Source: Echinostoma caproni (lineage: Eukaryota > Platyhelminthes > Trematoda > Plagiorchiida > Echinostomatidae). Taken from it: a DNA stretch of 64,000 nt. The stretch lies in NCBI GenBank assembly GCA_900618425.1, contig UZAN01040168.1, positions 10,188 to 74,187 of the forward strand. The letters run 5' to 3'. This document shows, piece after piece, positions 1-12,000 of the stretch. A model generated the notes under the pieces. It was not told where the DNA came from, did not search any database, and saw only the letters and a list, made by a program, of their open reading frames with translations. The translations under genes were made by a program, and so were the position numbers. Position 1 is the stretch's first letter. Every line of letters starts with the position of its first letter.

Positions 1-3000
1 TTCGCTTCGGGAGGGGGGGGAGGAGAAACAAATTTGCACAAAAAAGTGGATGGCTGTCAGGATAGATTAATGGTAGCTGACTGTGAAAATGCCGCCAAGT
101 TCGCGATTCATTTGAAAGCACTTAGCACAGAGCAGATACAACAATGCCAGAACTGGGTGGATTTAAACGAAACCCATGTGAGATCGAGTGAAGAAAGCGA
201 AATGGAGGAACTGATTTTTCAGCATCATTTAAGTAGCAACATAGTATTTGTGGAACCGATTACACACGGGGCACGCAGCCTGATGAAAAGTTTATAAAAT
301 ACTTTAAATATGGCAAGCAGTAGTCCTGTATGAATCGGTTCAACCTTGGTAAACCTTGATCACGACCCATATGTTTGGGTGTGTGTGTGGAGAGGGGGGG
401 GGTGATGAGGTGGTGGCGCGTAAATTGCTTCTTCATCGATCTGATGATAAACCGCTATTTTTAAGTCAGCCTACAATATTAGAACAAAGGATTCACTTAC
501 ACGATCCACAGGTGATACGGGTGCTTATTAGATTTTCATTCGCCTCTGCTGGACTTTTCCCCATTCTAGGGGTATATTTTACTAAATATTTGTGACATGT
601 GCCTCTAGTGATCTGCGTGATTGACTGATGCGAACTAGAGTATCATGCACTCGCGCACGCGTTACGATAACTCGCTTGTAAGAACAATGCGCTTCAGCCA
701 ATCAGACTGAACCGTCTGAGGTGGTTGGTTCGTTGCATACTACACTGAATTCAGGTTTAATTTGAAAAAATATCGCTTTGATTTGGAAACTATCACTCTG
801 AGTTAGAAAAAAATAAGGTTTAATTGAGAACGGAACGCTGTGGTTGGGTTTGCTCCCGTTTAGCGCATCTCATTTGTTAATTTATTCGCCTGTGTTTTAC
901 CCCCTGATCGACACCCAGTGTACCCACACTCTTTCTGTATTGAAACGAAACGCATCGCAGTTTTGTATCTTGTTTAACTCACTGACGGATATCGATTCGG
1001 TGGGCGATGAAGCCAATTGACCGCACTTCGACTACATGTAGTTCTTGCTCTTGCTGATTTTCAATTGGCTTCCCGCCTGATTGCTTACGCGGATACTCCT
1101 GTATTCACCAAGGTGATTGCTGATATGAATGAAAATGAGTTGACTGCGTGTTGCGTTAATTACACAACACTTCTCTTTCGAACATGACCTCCATTTATTG
1201 ACGAATCATTGACGGTCTTCAGGTCTACCCTAGTAGCCTAGTAACACAAATGCTGAGGGGAAATTTAGTTTTATGATGGCACTGCAGTCGATTTCGATCC
1301 TAAATTCCCAGAGTTAAACCAATCAGTGGAAGATTACAATAATTAGTCGAAGAAACGGAGTACTGAGTGCGGTAGACACTCAAAAGACTAGAAGGTGATT
1401 CTGCTGATGTTGTTTATGCACAGAAAAAACCCGGAAATAATTATCGATTTTGTAAAACCTATCGTCGCACGCCAAACCGTACACAGAGAATAAGAGAAAC
1501 AAGTGATGTTTTTACACACATTACATACATTGCTAACATAATGTTTTATCTACATGTTAGTCGCATTCATCAATGTTGAAGCAAACGTATTATTTCTCCC
1601 ATACATATTCATCACTGTTTTTAAAACCACCGAGGTTTTGTTTAATTGTGGGAATGACATGGGCAGCGGGCAAATCCGGTTACGTAGAACGGAATATGTG
1701 ATCTAAACCATCTTAGGTCACAGTTTCACGGAAAACTCAGGATCGGTGGTCAAACATTTCAACTCTCTGTCTGCATCTTTCGATGTGACAACTTTGGACA
1801 TACTAATCTCAATACTAGTGTCTTATTCTTTTTTGAATATAGTAGGAATTCGCTAACTGCTTCCTCATTCGCAAACACAACATTTTGTTCAACCATCACA
1901 GCACCATTATTCCCCATCATACATTTTAGTCCGTCTTTTAGTAAAACGGATTGGAAAGCGTACAGCGATTTCGAGAGAACCTTCATGGCTCATAATATTT
2001 CATTTGCATCGTTCTGCCGTCAAGCGTTTCCTCAGCACTATTCATTTATGGACGGTCACTGTCTTTTATACTGCCCGGTTTTCGGATCACAATATAAGAT
2101 TTTGAACTTGTTCATTACACGATGTCTCCTTCACTGGCCAAGTTACATGGTCCTGTCGGTGAATGAGGATGCACCGTATATCGTAGATATCTGGGATTCA
2201 CATACTGTCCGTTGTTGCAAATCCTCCACCGACTACTGATGCACTTTTATCTCGAATTTCTGTCGGTGATACTACAAGCGTCACTAAATATAAATTTTTG
2301 ATAACCATCTAAATCTGAAGACGTTGCGTTTCTACAGTTCAAATTACAAGTAAAATTCGGAATGAGTCAGTTTAAGTTTAGTCCAGACCAACTGAGAGAA
2401 ACGATAGGAAAAATGAACGAAACCATAAAAGAAACGTATGCTGAGTCGCGTAGAAAAAAATGGTGACGTTCCCACTGATTTTCTTTACGCGACCGGCTGT
2501 CGGTATGCTTTTTTTGCAAGTGTTCTGGAATTTTTATAGTCCGTTTTATTGTCTAAAGCTATCAGCTTCCTTGGAATGAAATGTAGCAACCGGAATACAT
2601 AGAAACGCCACAGAACTGGTAGACACACGGGAGACAGAGATGAATTATTCGATGAACTATGTGCGCCTGCCCATTGTTTCCCGGAAAAGTATGCTTCTAA
2701 AGAAGTGGATTTTGTTAGTCATATGCTTATCCCAATTTCATCGATTTGTCTATCTGCATAGAAGATTGGGCGATTCAAATTCAGTTATGAAACAGAATAA
2801 TAATCAACGATTAATTGACACATTTAGGTATATTTAGACTACAAACGGTTAAGAATAAGTGAACTATTCCACCTGAGGGAGTTAATCTGCGTGATGTTTA
2901 GCTTTCCAGTCTTTCTCTTTTTGGTTGATTGAATGAGCGAGGCACCAATTTTTACTACCCAAACTATAGAATAAAGTCGTGTAAAGTGATAGCATATATT

Positions 3001-3559
3001 CACATTTGGGTGAATACATATACGCCAGCTGAAGCTGGTTGCAGGATTCCCGACCAGAAAGTATAATTCAACACAGGTTATTTGCTCAATGTATATGCTC
3101 ACCTTGAGCCTCATTCACCGTTTGGTTGACTGTGACATTGCTTTTCAAGTTTTTCCTCCTTTTATAAAATGTGGTGTTCATAATGATATTCCAGTGTATA
3201 ATCTGTGATTAACTTCCTTCTACCCGTAGGGGCCACGTTTCTACAATGTGTGATAGCACCGTCATCACAGTTGAAACAAACATAGTCATTGACTGTGAGT
3301 CAGAGTTATCGCGTTTATGGGGGGAGAGGGGAACTTGGAAAATTTCATTCTAGCCTTTCGGTTACCAATGGACACTTCGTCCTAAATTCTGTAACCAGAA
3401 TTAAGGTAATTGATTAAATAATAAAATGCACAAACCTATTATTTCGATTTAGTAGTCAACGTGAAAGTCGGAGTAGGCCCTCCAGAATTATCGAATAGTT
3501 TTTTGCATGGGAGTAGTGGACGATTTGCTTCGTCCTGTACAGAGTGAATGAACCGATAA

Positions 3560-3655
3560 TTTAAAAGCTCGGAAGCACCGGCCCGGTTTTTCGACTTGAA
3601 TGTAGCATCTGTGGTGCAAATACATCGACCAAACCGTGAATAGAACCCAGGATAT
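3560..3655 (-). repeat. tRNA-like SINE D, copy 2
   Basis: The minus strand has GGTCGATGTATTTGCACC and GGTTCTATTCACGG in the place of box B. It is more decayed than the 35.9 kb copy. It lies about 25 bases from the end of repeat F copy 1. Confidence 0.5.
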
Positions 3656-3679
3656 GACAGGTTCACTCTGAACCAGATT

Positions 3680-4155
3680 TGTTATAACGCCGATAATTCG
3701 GCTCACAAACGCCCCAATGATGAAGATTCATATCCGCCGGTTTATCATATTTTTGTTCCACCTTTCTCTCATTAGTATGTGTTGATGTTTCAAATGTCTG
3801 GCTACAATGAAATTGACACACGCACACATAAATAAAGCCACGAACACCTAGTGCTACAGGCTATGATGCGGGACCAAATCTTTTCTTTGATCAGAATACG
3901 ATAAGACAGTAATTAATTTCCTTGTCTCCATTCGCCCACCTCTCAATCCATCGACTGTTCAGATCTTTTAAAAGTGACAAAATGACAATATTTGCAGACT
4001 GGAATCCATCCATTTTTTAACCATCGGGTATATATATAAATATATCGCGTGGCTGAATTCACACTGCGTGCCGAAAGAATCACGATTAAAACATCTTTAA
4101 AAAAAAGGAACGGATCTTCAATTTGATATTGAAAGGTGAATTGCTCAGTTTCTGG
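3680..4155 (-). repeat. ~460 bp dispersed repeat F, copy 1
   Basis: Read on the minus strand this matches 24908-25365 on the plus strand almost throughout. Shared pieces are GTGATTCTTTCGG, TGTCATTTTGTCACTTTTAA, GGCTTTATTTATGTGTG and TTTGTGAGCCGAAT. It is a mid-age interspersed element of unknown class. A short conserved peptide-like stretch (CHFVTFK) lies in one frame, but stops follow, so coding origin is uncertain. Confidence 0.85.
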
Positions 4156-5593
4156 TTCCACAGCAGGTAATATTCTATTTCGCTTGTTTTGTGGTTGTGC
4201 CACTTCACAATCACTAATGATGTCATCTCGGCTGGCGATCAAACGTAAGCATACAAATTGCCAAGCTCGGCAAACAGGCGAAATAGAATTCAGTTCACCC
4301 GAGCTACGAGAACCGATTTTGAATAATTTGTCAGTAGGTAATATTTTGTTGAGGGATTCCCAGCAGGAGCCTACTACTAGATCTGACCCGTCAAGGTGCT
4401 CGGTCGGTATACGAACTCGACAATCCTTCATGGACCGGTGTTCAGCGTTCCGGATAATGTGCCCATTGCAAGAATTCGATCGTCCAATGTATCCGATAAA
4501 CCTCCATGTCAGTCAACACAGTCGTTTCAGGGTGGAATTTATCGAAACGATTTTAAACCCCAGAGGTTAGAGCTCAGATGAACCGGGTGCGTTTCCCGCA
4601 GCAAAATCGTGAATGTGGGTTAGCTTGTGTCGTACAAAAGCAAAACGAAAAACTGTCTGATCAACTGCCTGGTGGTCCAGTCAATGGTATGCTTGCTGTT
4701 TAAATGTAAGGTGCCGTTTTTGACCCGCAGTTGTACCTCTGGCTTTGCACTGTTAATGGGACTCAATCGTGTTGAAATGGCTATCCGGTGTTTCCTGGCT
4801 TCCAAGTGTACGCTTAATCTACTCGGTATACGATGGAATCCATTATGTTTTTTGCACTTTGTACGTACGTAGAGCATGCTCATTATACCCTTACCAATAA
4901 CTCAAACAACCAGAACAGCTTGCATGTGATTTGGCTTTTCACTGAGTAACATTACATAGTCTGCACACTTCAAGCCATATAGCGCGCCACCTGAGAACAC
5001 ATCGGGGCCATTGTTCTGCCACTGATATTAAAGTTTTTTTTAAAGTCACAGTGCCAACAAAGGTCGGACCAAGCACCTAAACTGACCTGTCTCTGGGAGC
5101 CCATAGTCACAGTGTGTTGGATTATAGCACTATCAAGTATACTCTGTGAAATACTTCTGAATCGGTCATGTTTGTTCACTCTTGAAATGTCCACATGAAT
5201 AGTTTGCATAACATGAAGATTCTGTGTAAACAGAACTTCTAGAAAACTGAAAGAAGTTTACTGAGCGTCAAAATAAAATAAAATGCATGGTAGGATTTTC
5301 CGTATAATGCGGGAATCCGTTGAAATCTTCAGTTAAACTGTCCAAGATTTCGGTATCTAGTCAGCTGTACAAATCATACTTGTGTTCAAGATAGGCAGAA
5401 AAACTGTGACGATTTATGCTCTAAGAATTCGTCCAAGTTAATTGTTTTCTTCGGCCAACTTTTCCCCTAATCGAGTTAATCAGATCAAGATAGATAATAT
5501 GGTGGGTTTCCATTATTTTGATATTGGAAATATAGACAAAGTCGAAATTTTCCAAGGAAGCATTTTTCACTTCATTTATGGACATCAAACTGG

Positions 5594-5599
5594 TTTATT
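5594..5599 (-). promoter_or_regulatory. candidate poly(A) signal AATAAA for NDRG
   Basis: TTTATT on the plus strand reads AATAAA on the coding strand, about 430 bases after the stop codon. A closer variant, ATTAAA, lies at 5834-5839, about 190 bases after the stop. Either could end the transcript. Such hexamers are common in AT-rich DNA, so this is only a candidate. Confidence 0.3.
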
Positions 5600-6029
5600 G
5601 ACTTGAGCATGTTTCCGACTAGAGCAGCGTTTATGTGCGCATACATGTATCCGAAGATTTGACCGAGTCCCACCCACACTTATGGCATACTTAGATAAAC
5701 GTAATGAATGACTTTGCCCGAAATCCCACCCTACTACGGGTTTTTCTACCTACCCCACCCAGCCCCGCTTCAGTTACACTCCTTGTGATCGATCTGATAA
5801 TTATGTCAATAGTCTCGATGATAAAAGGTGACATTTAATTAACCAACCGAATTGCTTGCAAACAAACCAAAAACTATTTTTAAGACAACCATGTTTGCTT
5901 TGTCTCACTTTGCCCCTCCCCCCGGTGCATAAGGAAAACCAACCAGAATGCTCGGAGAACCAGAAAACGGATGGAGCTGGGAGGGAGGGGTCTGGTGGTA
6001 CACTGAGTTGCAAACATACAGTCAATTTT

Positions 6030-6080
6030 CTATCTGCTGCGTTCAAACAGAGACCGTGAAACAGAATCCATAGGCACTGT
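6030..6080 (-). CDS. NDRG: NDRG terminal exon k: TVPMDSVSRSLFERSR, stop
   Basis: A 51-base coding end with acceptor CCTGCAG| at 6081, phase 0. It encodes TVPMDSVSRSLFERSR and a TAG stop at 6030-6032. The Ser/Arg-rich tail is typical of NDRG C-termini, which are phosphorylated in vertebrates (family knowledge, not shown here). The short 68-residue tail after FFLQGLG lacks the decapeptide repeats of vertebrate NDRG1. The exon sits 1,145 bases after exon j, in the right phase and with a strong acceptor. Confidence 0.82.
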   Translation of the reverse strand, partial: TVPMDSVSRSLFERSR

Positions 6081-9000
6081 CTGCAGGAAGTATACATATC
6101 ATTGAACAAAAGCTAGTCATAGTAAGTTATTTCGGAAATATATGATCTTATTTACCAGATCAGGAATGGAGCATGGTTTTTTTGTCTTTGAAAATGATGA
6201 CATTCAAATGCGTTTGATCAAATCGAATCGAGTAGGACAACCAATTCAGGGGATTAATATTTTTCAAATTTTGCTGTTTGGGAGATAAAAAAGAAATATA
6301 GGCTCCTTGGTTGGATTACGCAAAGGATTCGTGGAAATCGAGTATGTTAAATATTCCCGTTACTGCTTTATGCGGACGAAGCAATGGAAAATCAGAAAAC
6401 CGGATTTTAGTTCTCCGATGGACATAGAAACGCTCAGATATTCTACGTCTTTCCTTCTTTCTCATCAGATGTATCTCTCGTACAGCAAATATTCACCGGC
6501 ATTCGTAACGTTTCACTTGAGTGACACAGAGATTTAATCAAGTTCATTAGAAAACCACGTGCCCCAGTTTCTATGACGGATAGCTCATGCACCAAGATCG
6601 ACTAAAATAGCGAAAAGAATGCGCATATCCCCAATGATGTGTTATCTTTTAGGCGCTTGTGTGATCAGAGATGGCGCATTATGAGATCGTTCTACTGGTA
6701 CTATCAGATGTCTGAACCAGTGAGACCAATTCACTTTTCCGCACTGTGAAACATAATAGTCGCTGAATCCTGTGGGTTGCAGCTTTTCTTTGTTCCAGTC
6801 AAAAACAGGTTTATAGCAATAAAGGATTGCGCGTGAAAGTTGTATGACACGGGAATACCCTTATTTTACCAGCAACAATCACATAACTTAATGCAAAAAT
6901 AAGATAGTAATAAGATAGAAATAAGTAGAGATAGAACATTTATTTGTTTGCCGTATTTTCTTCTTGTAGATCATTGTCCCGTTAAGCTGACCATCTCTCT
7001 TTTGCAAGCATCATGGGATCTAGGTTTTCGATAAATAAGCTATATCTACTCAGATTATTTTAGGAAACGTGCGGTTCAGAGCAAAATACGTGGATATCTT
7101 AATTCTACGGAACAGGTGACAGATCGACTAAGTTGTCGTGAAAAAGACCATCCCCCGGTGTAATAAGAATAGATTATGAAGTCAAGCTTACCACGCAAAC
7201 CAGCTGTTGTAAGCCAAAACCTCACCCTGTCTGCGGACACCTTGCGTGTATTCAATTTTTTCGTTGCGCAAAGTATACAGTCCATTAAATCAAGCGATGG
7301 TTGACGCATCCATCCCCAGATTCCATAATTCACTGCAATCGATCACATTGTGAACGATTAGCCACAGGCCTCAATTTGATATTCGCTTTTCAATAATGCT
7401 GCTTCATGCAAGCGACAGGTGGAACAGTGAAAACAAGCCTCAAACGCTCTCTTTCTGTGCTCAGAGCCGGTTTTGTCTATGCTGTGTCTCGTCTGTTTCT
7501 TCCAATTCCCTTCCACCACTACCACATTCCTACTGGTTAAGGAAGATGACCGTAATCGTCCATGAAAAAAAATAAGAAACTCAAGATTGATTTTTCAAAG
7601 CTGGAAATGTGGTCTGTGCTCTATGCTATACGGAGAAAAACATTTTGCTAAAATGATGTAAACAATATTCATTAGAAACAAACCTAAATTCAAGTCTCTC
7701 TGTTGTCTTCAGAATGTATTGCCTGGGTTATACGAACAGTGACAAACCTTACCAGTGAATTACTTTTGTGAGAGTTATTCATATTGTTGATTCTTCTGCC
7801 TGTCGATCCACAGTGACTGCATCATGTGTGAAAAATCATTCGGACGATTAACATTTGCGACAGTTGACGCATCTCAACCATGGTTGGTTCGACCCCGTCG
7901 AATTTATGCCAATTGACTAAATACCCTTCAGTACCTTTCATGAAAAAAACCTTTGTATACGACATAAAACAGATGTTACGAAAGATATTTTAAACCACAA
8001 GATTGCTCCTACATCAAATATTTTTATTTTACGTTTATTCTTTGCTTTTGGATTGTCACCTCCGTATTTTCACTCATTGTACAATACACCAAGAAGATAA
8101 CAATCGCTAATGCGTTGTGAATAGGAACTTCACAAAATTCCTGCGAGGAGGTTCAACACAAAGTTAATGGGTAGCGTAGAACCCTCAGAACTAGTTGCGA
8201 AGTATTGCGACTTTTTCGAAATTTTATTATAGAAGAAAACCGAAATCTGTTTTACACGGAATTTTCAGAACAGTTGAACCACCGAAATAGCCCAATAGGC
8301 AATGAAGGACCAGATCAGGAAATTTTTTCCAAGGCAATGAAGCCAGTGATTACGAAACGTAAATCAGTTTTTCAGTTTTACTGTTTCTTAAAATCCAATT
8401 GGACGGGCTTACTGTACATCACAATGCAAACCGCAATTCTGACATTCGTAATCAGAATCATTCAGTCCAAACCAATGAATTAGACAGAAACAACTAGTTT
8501 CCGGCGTCTATCGGATCGGATCAAGCAAGCATGCTGCAGACATTCTGTTTACCGAACTTTTACACCCAGAAATACAGCACCCATTGGATTCGTTGGAGCC
8601 TCAGTCCCNAATCACAAAATCAGACGTCAAAATGCATTTCAAAGACCGGTGAAATGCACATCACGCAAAGAGATTGAGGAAATGACTGAGAGATGGTATT
8701 GTAAGAGATCGGCCTACAACCGGATAAAATTCGTCCAGAGGAGGGAAACATAACTTACGCAGTCCAAGACCTTGGAGGAAAAATTGCATACTGCCGATGA
8801 CTTTGTCAGGCTGAAAAGACAACCGTGTAAAATGTTCAATAGTTTTTTTCACTATAACATACATACAGTGCGTCATTTACAAAAATTAAACATTGAAAAA
8901 TATTCCCCTGTTCAGATGGTAAACGAGCGTTTTAAATTACCTAAGTGGGTTTGACCAAACTGCTTGTCAAGTTCAAAAACAGATAATAATAATAATCAAT

Positions 9001-12000
9001 AACGTCGAGGCTTTTAAACTTGACTTTAAATAAATGACAGCAGGCAGTATATAACTAAATTAAGGGTAGATATGTATGTGTATACAGCTGTTCGAAAACA
9101 CATCCCACAGTTATGGTTTGGGCCTCTTAAATTCGGCTGTGCTTCTTGAACGGAACATCATACTACACTATTTTGTGATTATACTTGGCATATTTTGCAT
9201 TCTGATTAACTTGAAGATAGCCCACCGCAGCTTTCAAAAGAGCACGGATGAGTTCTGCATTCTGTTCTGTAGAATGCATAATTTTGTGAATTGCCTCATT
9301 GAAGCGATAGACAATTTCAAGCAGATAATTAAAAAATGACAGATAAAATATCGTGCAGGTTGGGAAGCAGGTCTCCCTGTGCAGTAATACAGAAAAACGA
9401 AATGTTCTCTTTCGAACAAGTCGATGAAGTAGAAGGCGGTACAGGAGGAGAGGATTGCAAAAAATGTAGTGATCATCAGTATACAAGATTCTTTGCTTCT
9501 GGAAGAAATTACCAGCGTGATTTAACGTTTGAATGGCTTTAAATGGTACCGGTTGAACCGAGTCGCAAATGTTTACAACCGAGCGGGGAAGAGGTGATAC
9601 TAGTTATGTTAATGATAAATCAACTATTTTGGTTTATGAATACTGGAGAGAAAAAATACAAATTCCATTTTGTTGACTGTATGTTTTCGTTTCATACTTT
9701 TCGGTGGCATTTAGCTGATAAGCTTTCTATTCTGTTTTCCTTCGTGATTTTACGTATCAACAAAGCGGGATCTATATGTATTGAAATTTATAACAGACAC
9801 AATTTCACTTGCCTCACAGCAATTGCCATTCAAAAATTGGAATATGTTTCTACCAGACTTGATGCACAACTGTACTTCATTTTAAACGGACAGTACTATT
9901 TTATTGTTCGGAAACGTGCATCGAGAACTGGCTCGGTTTACTGTAAGCCAAAAATGTGTCCAATTGTACGAAGCAAGATAAACTGGTTTTCAATGTGAAG
10001 AAGATGAATCAAAACAGTTATTGAAGAAAGCTACTCGAAGTTTATATTTGGTTTTCAAATCAGATTTTTTCCGTCCTTTCATATTTGAATCCTTCTGTAC
10101 TTATTGCTAGCAACTCACAACATCCCAACCCCACCTCTTTGGAATTAACTGTTCATCTGCTCAGCATTAGTTTATTATTAAAGATGCCCGTTATTATCTT
10201 AAAGGTTTCAGACACTTAAATTGGTTGTATGGCTTCTGAAAACCTTGATCTGAGCCTTGCCTTTGACTTATAGCAACAGATCTGTGGCATGGTTTTCAAG
10301 ACCGGTCGAATTTCCTTCGACAGATGCACAGACGATCAGGGATGGGTCAGTGAATGTTTTTTTTGATTTGCGATCGTGGTTTGCCATTCCATTCATTGTG
10401 TTTCCGATTTGTTGAATCTCCTTTTGTGTTATTCAGGGCCTAGGCTGAATTCTCTCAATTAAACAATCCCGCCTATTCATCGATCCAACTTGATGTGACC
10501 CGTTCTCATCCGATTCACGGTGGTCACTGGCCAACGGTTTCTTTCTTTCCGTATATGGCTCACTCGGTAAATGTCCAAAGCACAACGTTTCGGGGGCTAG
10601 GGGACCTTTAGACCCCAGTCCAGTAAAACCTTCATCCTTACTGGTTGACTCACGTAAACTTTACTTTATCCCTTATGGGAAATGATCTCCTTGTGTTTGT
10701 ATGGCATCGAAAAATACCTGATACCAGATAAATGTATGCTGAAGCCGAAGCATTGATCTCCCTTTGGGGTTCCCAATAGAACGTAACTGGTGAGTTCACT
10801 CAAAGTGAATGTGAAACAAAGGTTTCTCAACCATTTAACTCTCTCCCGAAGTTAGACGGGAACATTGTAGGAAAACTGGAATCCGGCAATTTCGTAGTAA
10901 TTTCGTGAGTACCTCCTAACAGATCGAAGTTCACATAAAAAAACCATTTGGTAATGATGATGGAATCGATACAGTTCGATTCCTGAAGTCATTGATATGC
11001 GTGCACAGAACAGCCTCGGGTCAAAAACACTCAAATTCTCGATCTTTGAGCTATCTGTGAATATAACTTTGATTTTGACCTTCGTCTTGCCCCAAAGATA
11101 TCAGCAATCAACTGCTTCTGCCACGCTGTTTGACAGGACTGCACAGAAATGATCCCTCAGACTATACGTTCCAAGTATTTGTTTTAATCATTGTGTGCAT
11201 CACGAGGCCAGACTAAATTGTCTTTTTACATAATAACAGAAATTCGATGTCATGATGCATATGAATGTGCATCTAATTGTAAATGCCCGAAAATGAATTT
11301 GCTTTATTAATCTCATTCATACATATAACTGATTTCCCTATTGCTAGATCAGCACTTTGTGTGAATAACTGATCGTGTAACGACAACAAAAACCAAAACA
11401 ACCCAGGTTTGAAGCGTACTGGAGACGGGATTGCACCCATAGCATATAAAGAGGTCGTTCACTTCATCAAGCCAGATAACCGAATCGATTCCTCATCCAA
11501 TCTCCCTCTTATCCACTGCGTCCCACTAGAGGATACAGGGATTTGCACACTATATAGGTATTATCGATCTCCGAAAAGGAAACCCACACCACGTACAGCA
11601 GCGTCCGAACACCTACAGTTGCCAATGACGCGCGCAAGCACACACCACACAACGTCCCCGAAAAGCGCAACAGGATGTAATACTTCNGTTCATTGAAGAG
11701 AATCACTCACAACTGCTGAAGACGGACGAAACTCGGTCCCAACAGAAACCCGATCATGGTATGGGTAACCAGCGTAATGACGTTATCTTATCACGGTATA
11801 TACCATTGTCACGCTCCTACTTTTCAAAACATCCTTCGTTTGTTTTTGGTCCGTTCATTCCCATTGTAATTTGATTGCACTTATCTATTATTCTTCCACA
11901 TCTCTACTTTAATGAATCCCTAATAGATTTGCTTACGAAAGCTTAAGAATCAAGCCATGGAACGTATCTGTTCCAATATGTCTTAGAGCATGTGTTTCAC

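Larger units (their letters stand above)
1..6029. other. 3' flank of NDRG: 3' UTR plus intergenic DNA
   Basis: No coding exon could be recognised here on either strand. The part next to 6029 should be 3' UTR. The region holds G runs at 13-20 and 394-402, a SINE-like repeat at 3560-3655 and one copy of the ~460 bp dispersed repeat at 3680-4155. The overlapping open frames near 3.9-4.6 kb (minus 3943-4431, plus 4136-4570) are partly inside that repeat and have no family motif. Confidence 0.6.

Noticed and set aside
4136..4570. Overlapping plus and minus frames near 4 kb as a gene
   Set aside because: They fall across repeat F, and the matching copy at 24.9-25.4 kb has stops in the same place.
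7192..7332. Exon j extended to the donor-like GTAAGC at 7191
   Set aside because: It would end in phase 1 and break the frame into the terminal exon.
9543..9998. 151-codon plus-strand frame as a gene
   Set aside because: Composition is AT-driven, no family motif is present, it lies wholly inside an NDRG intron, and there is no splice context.
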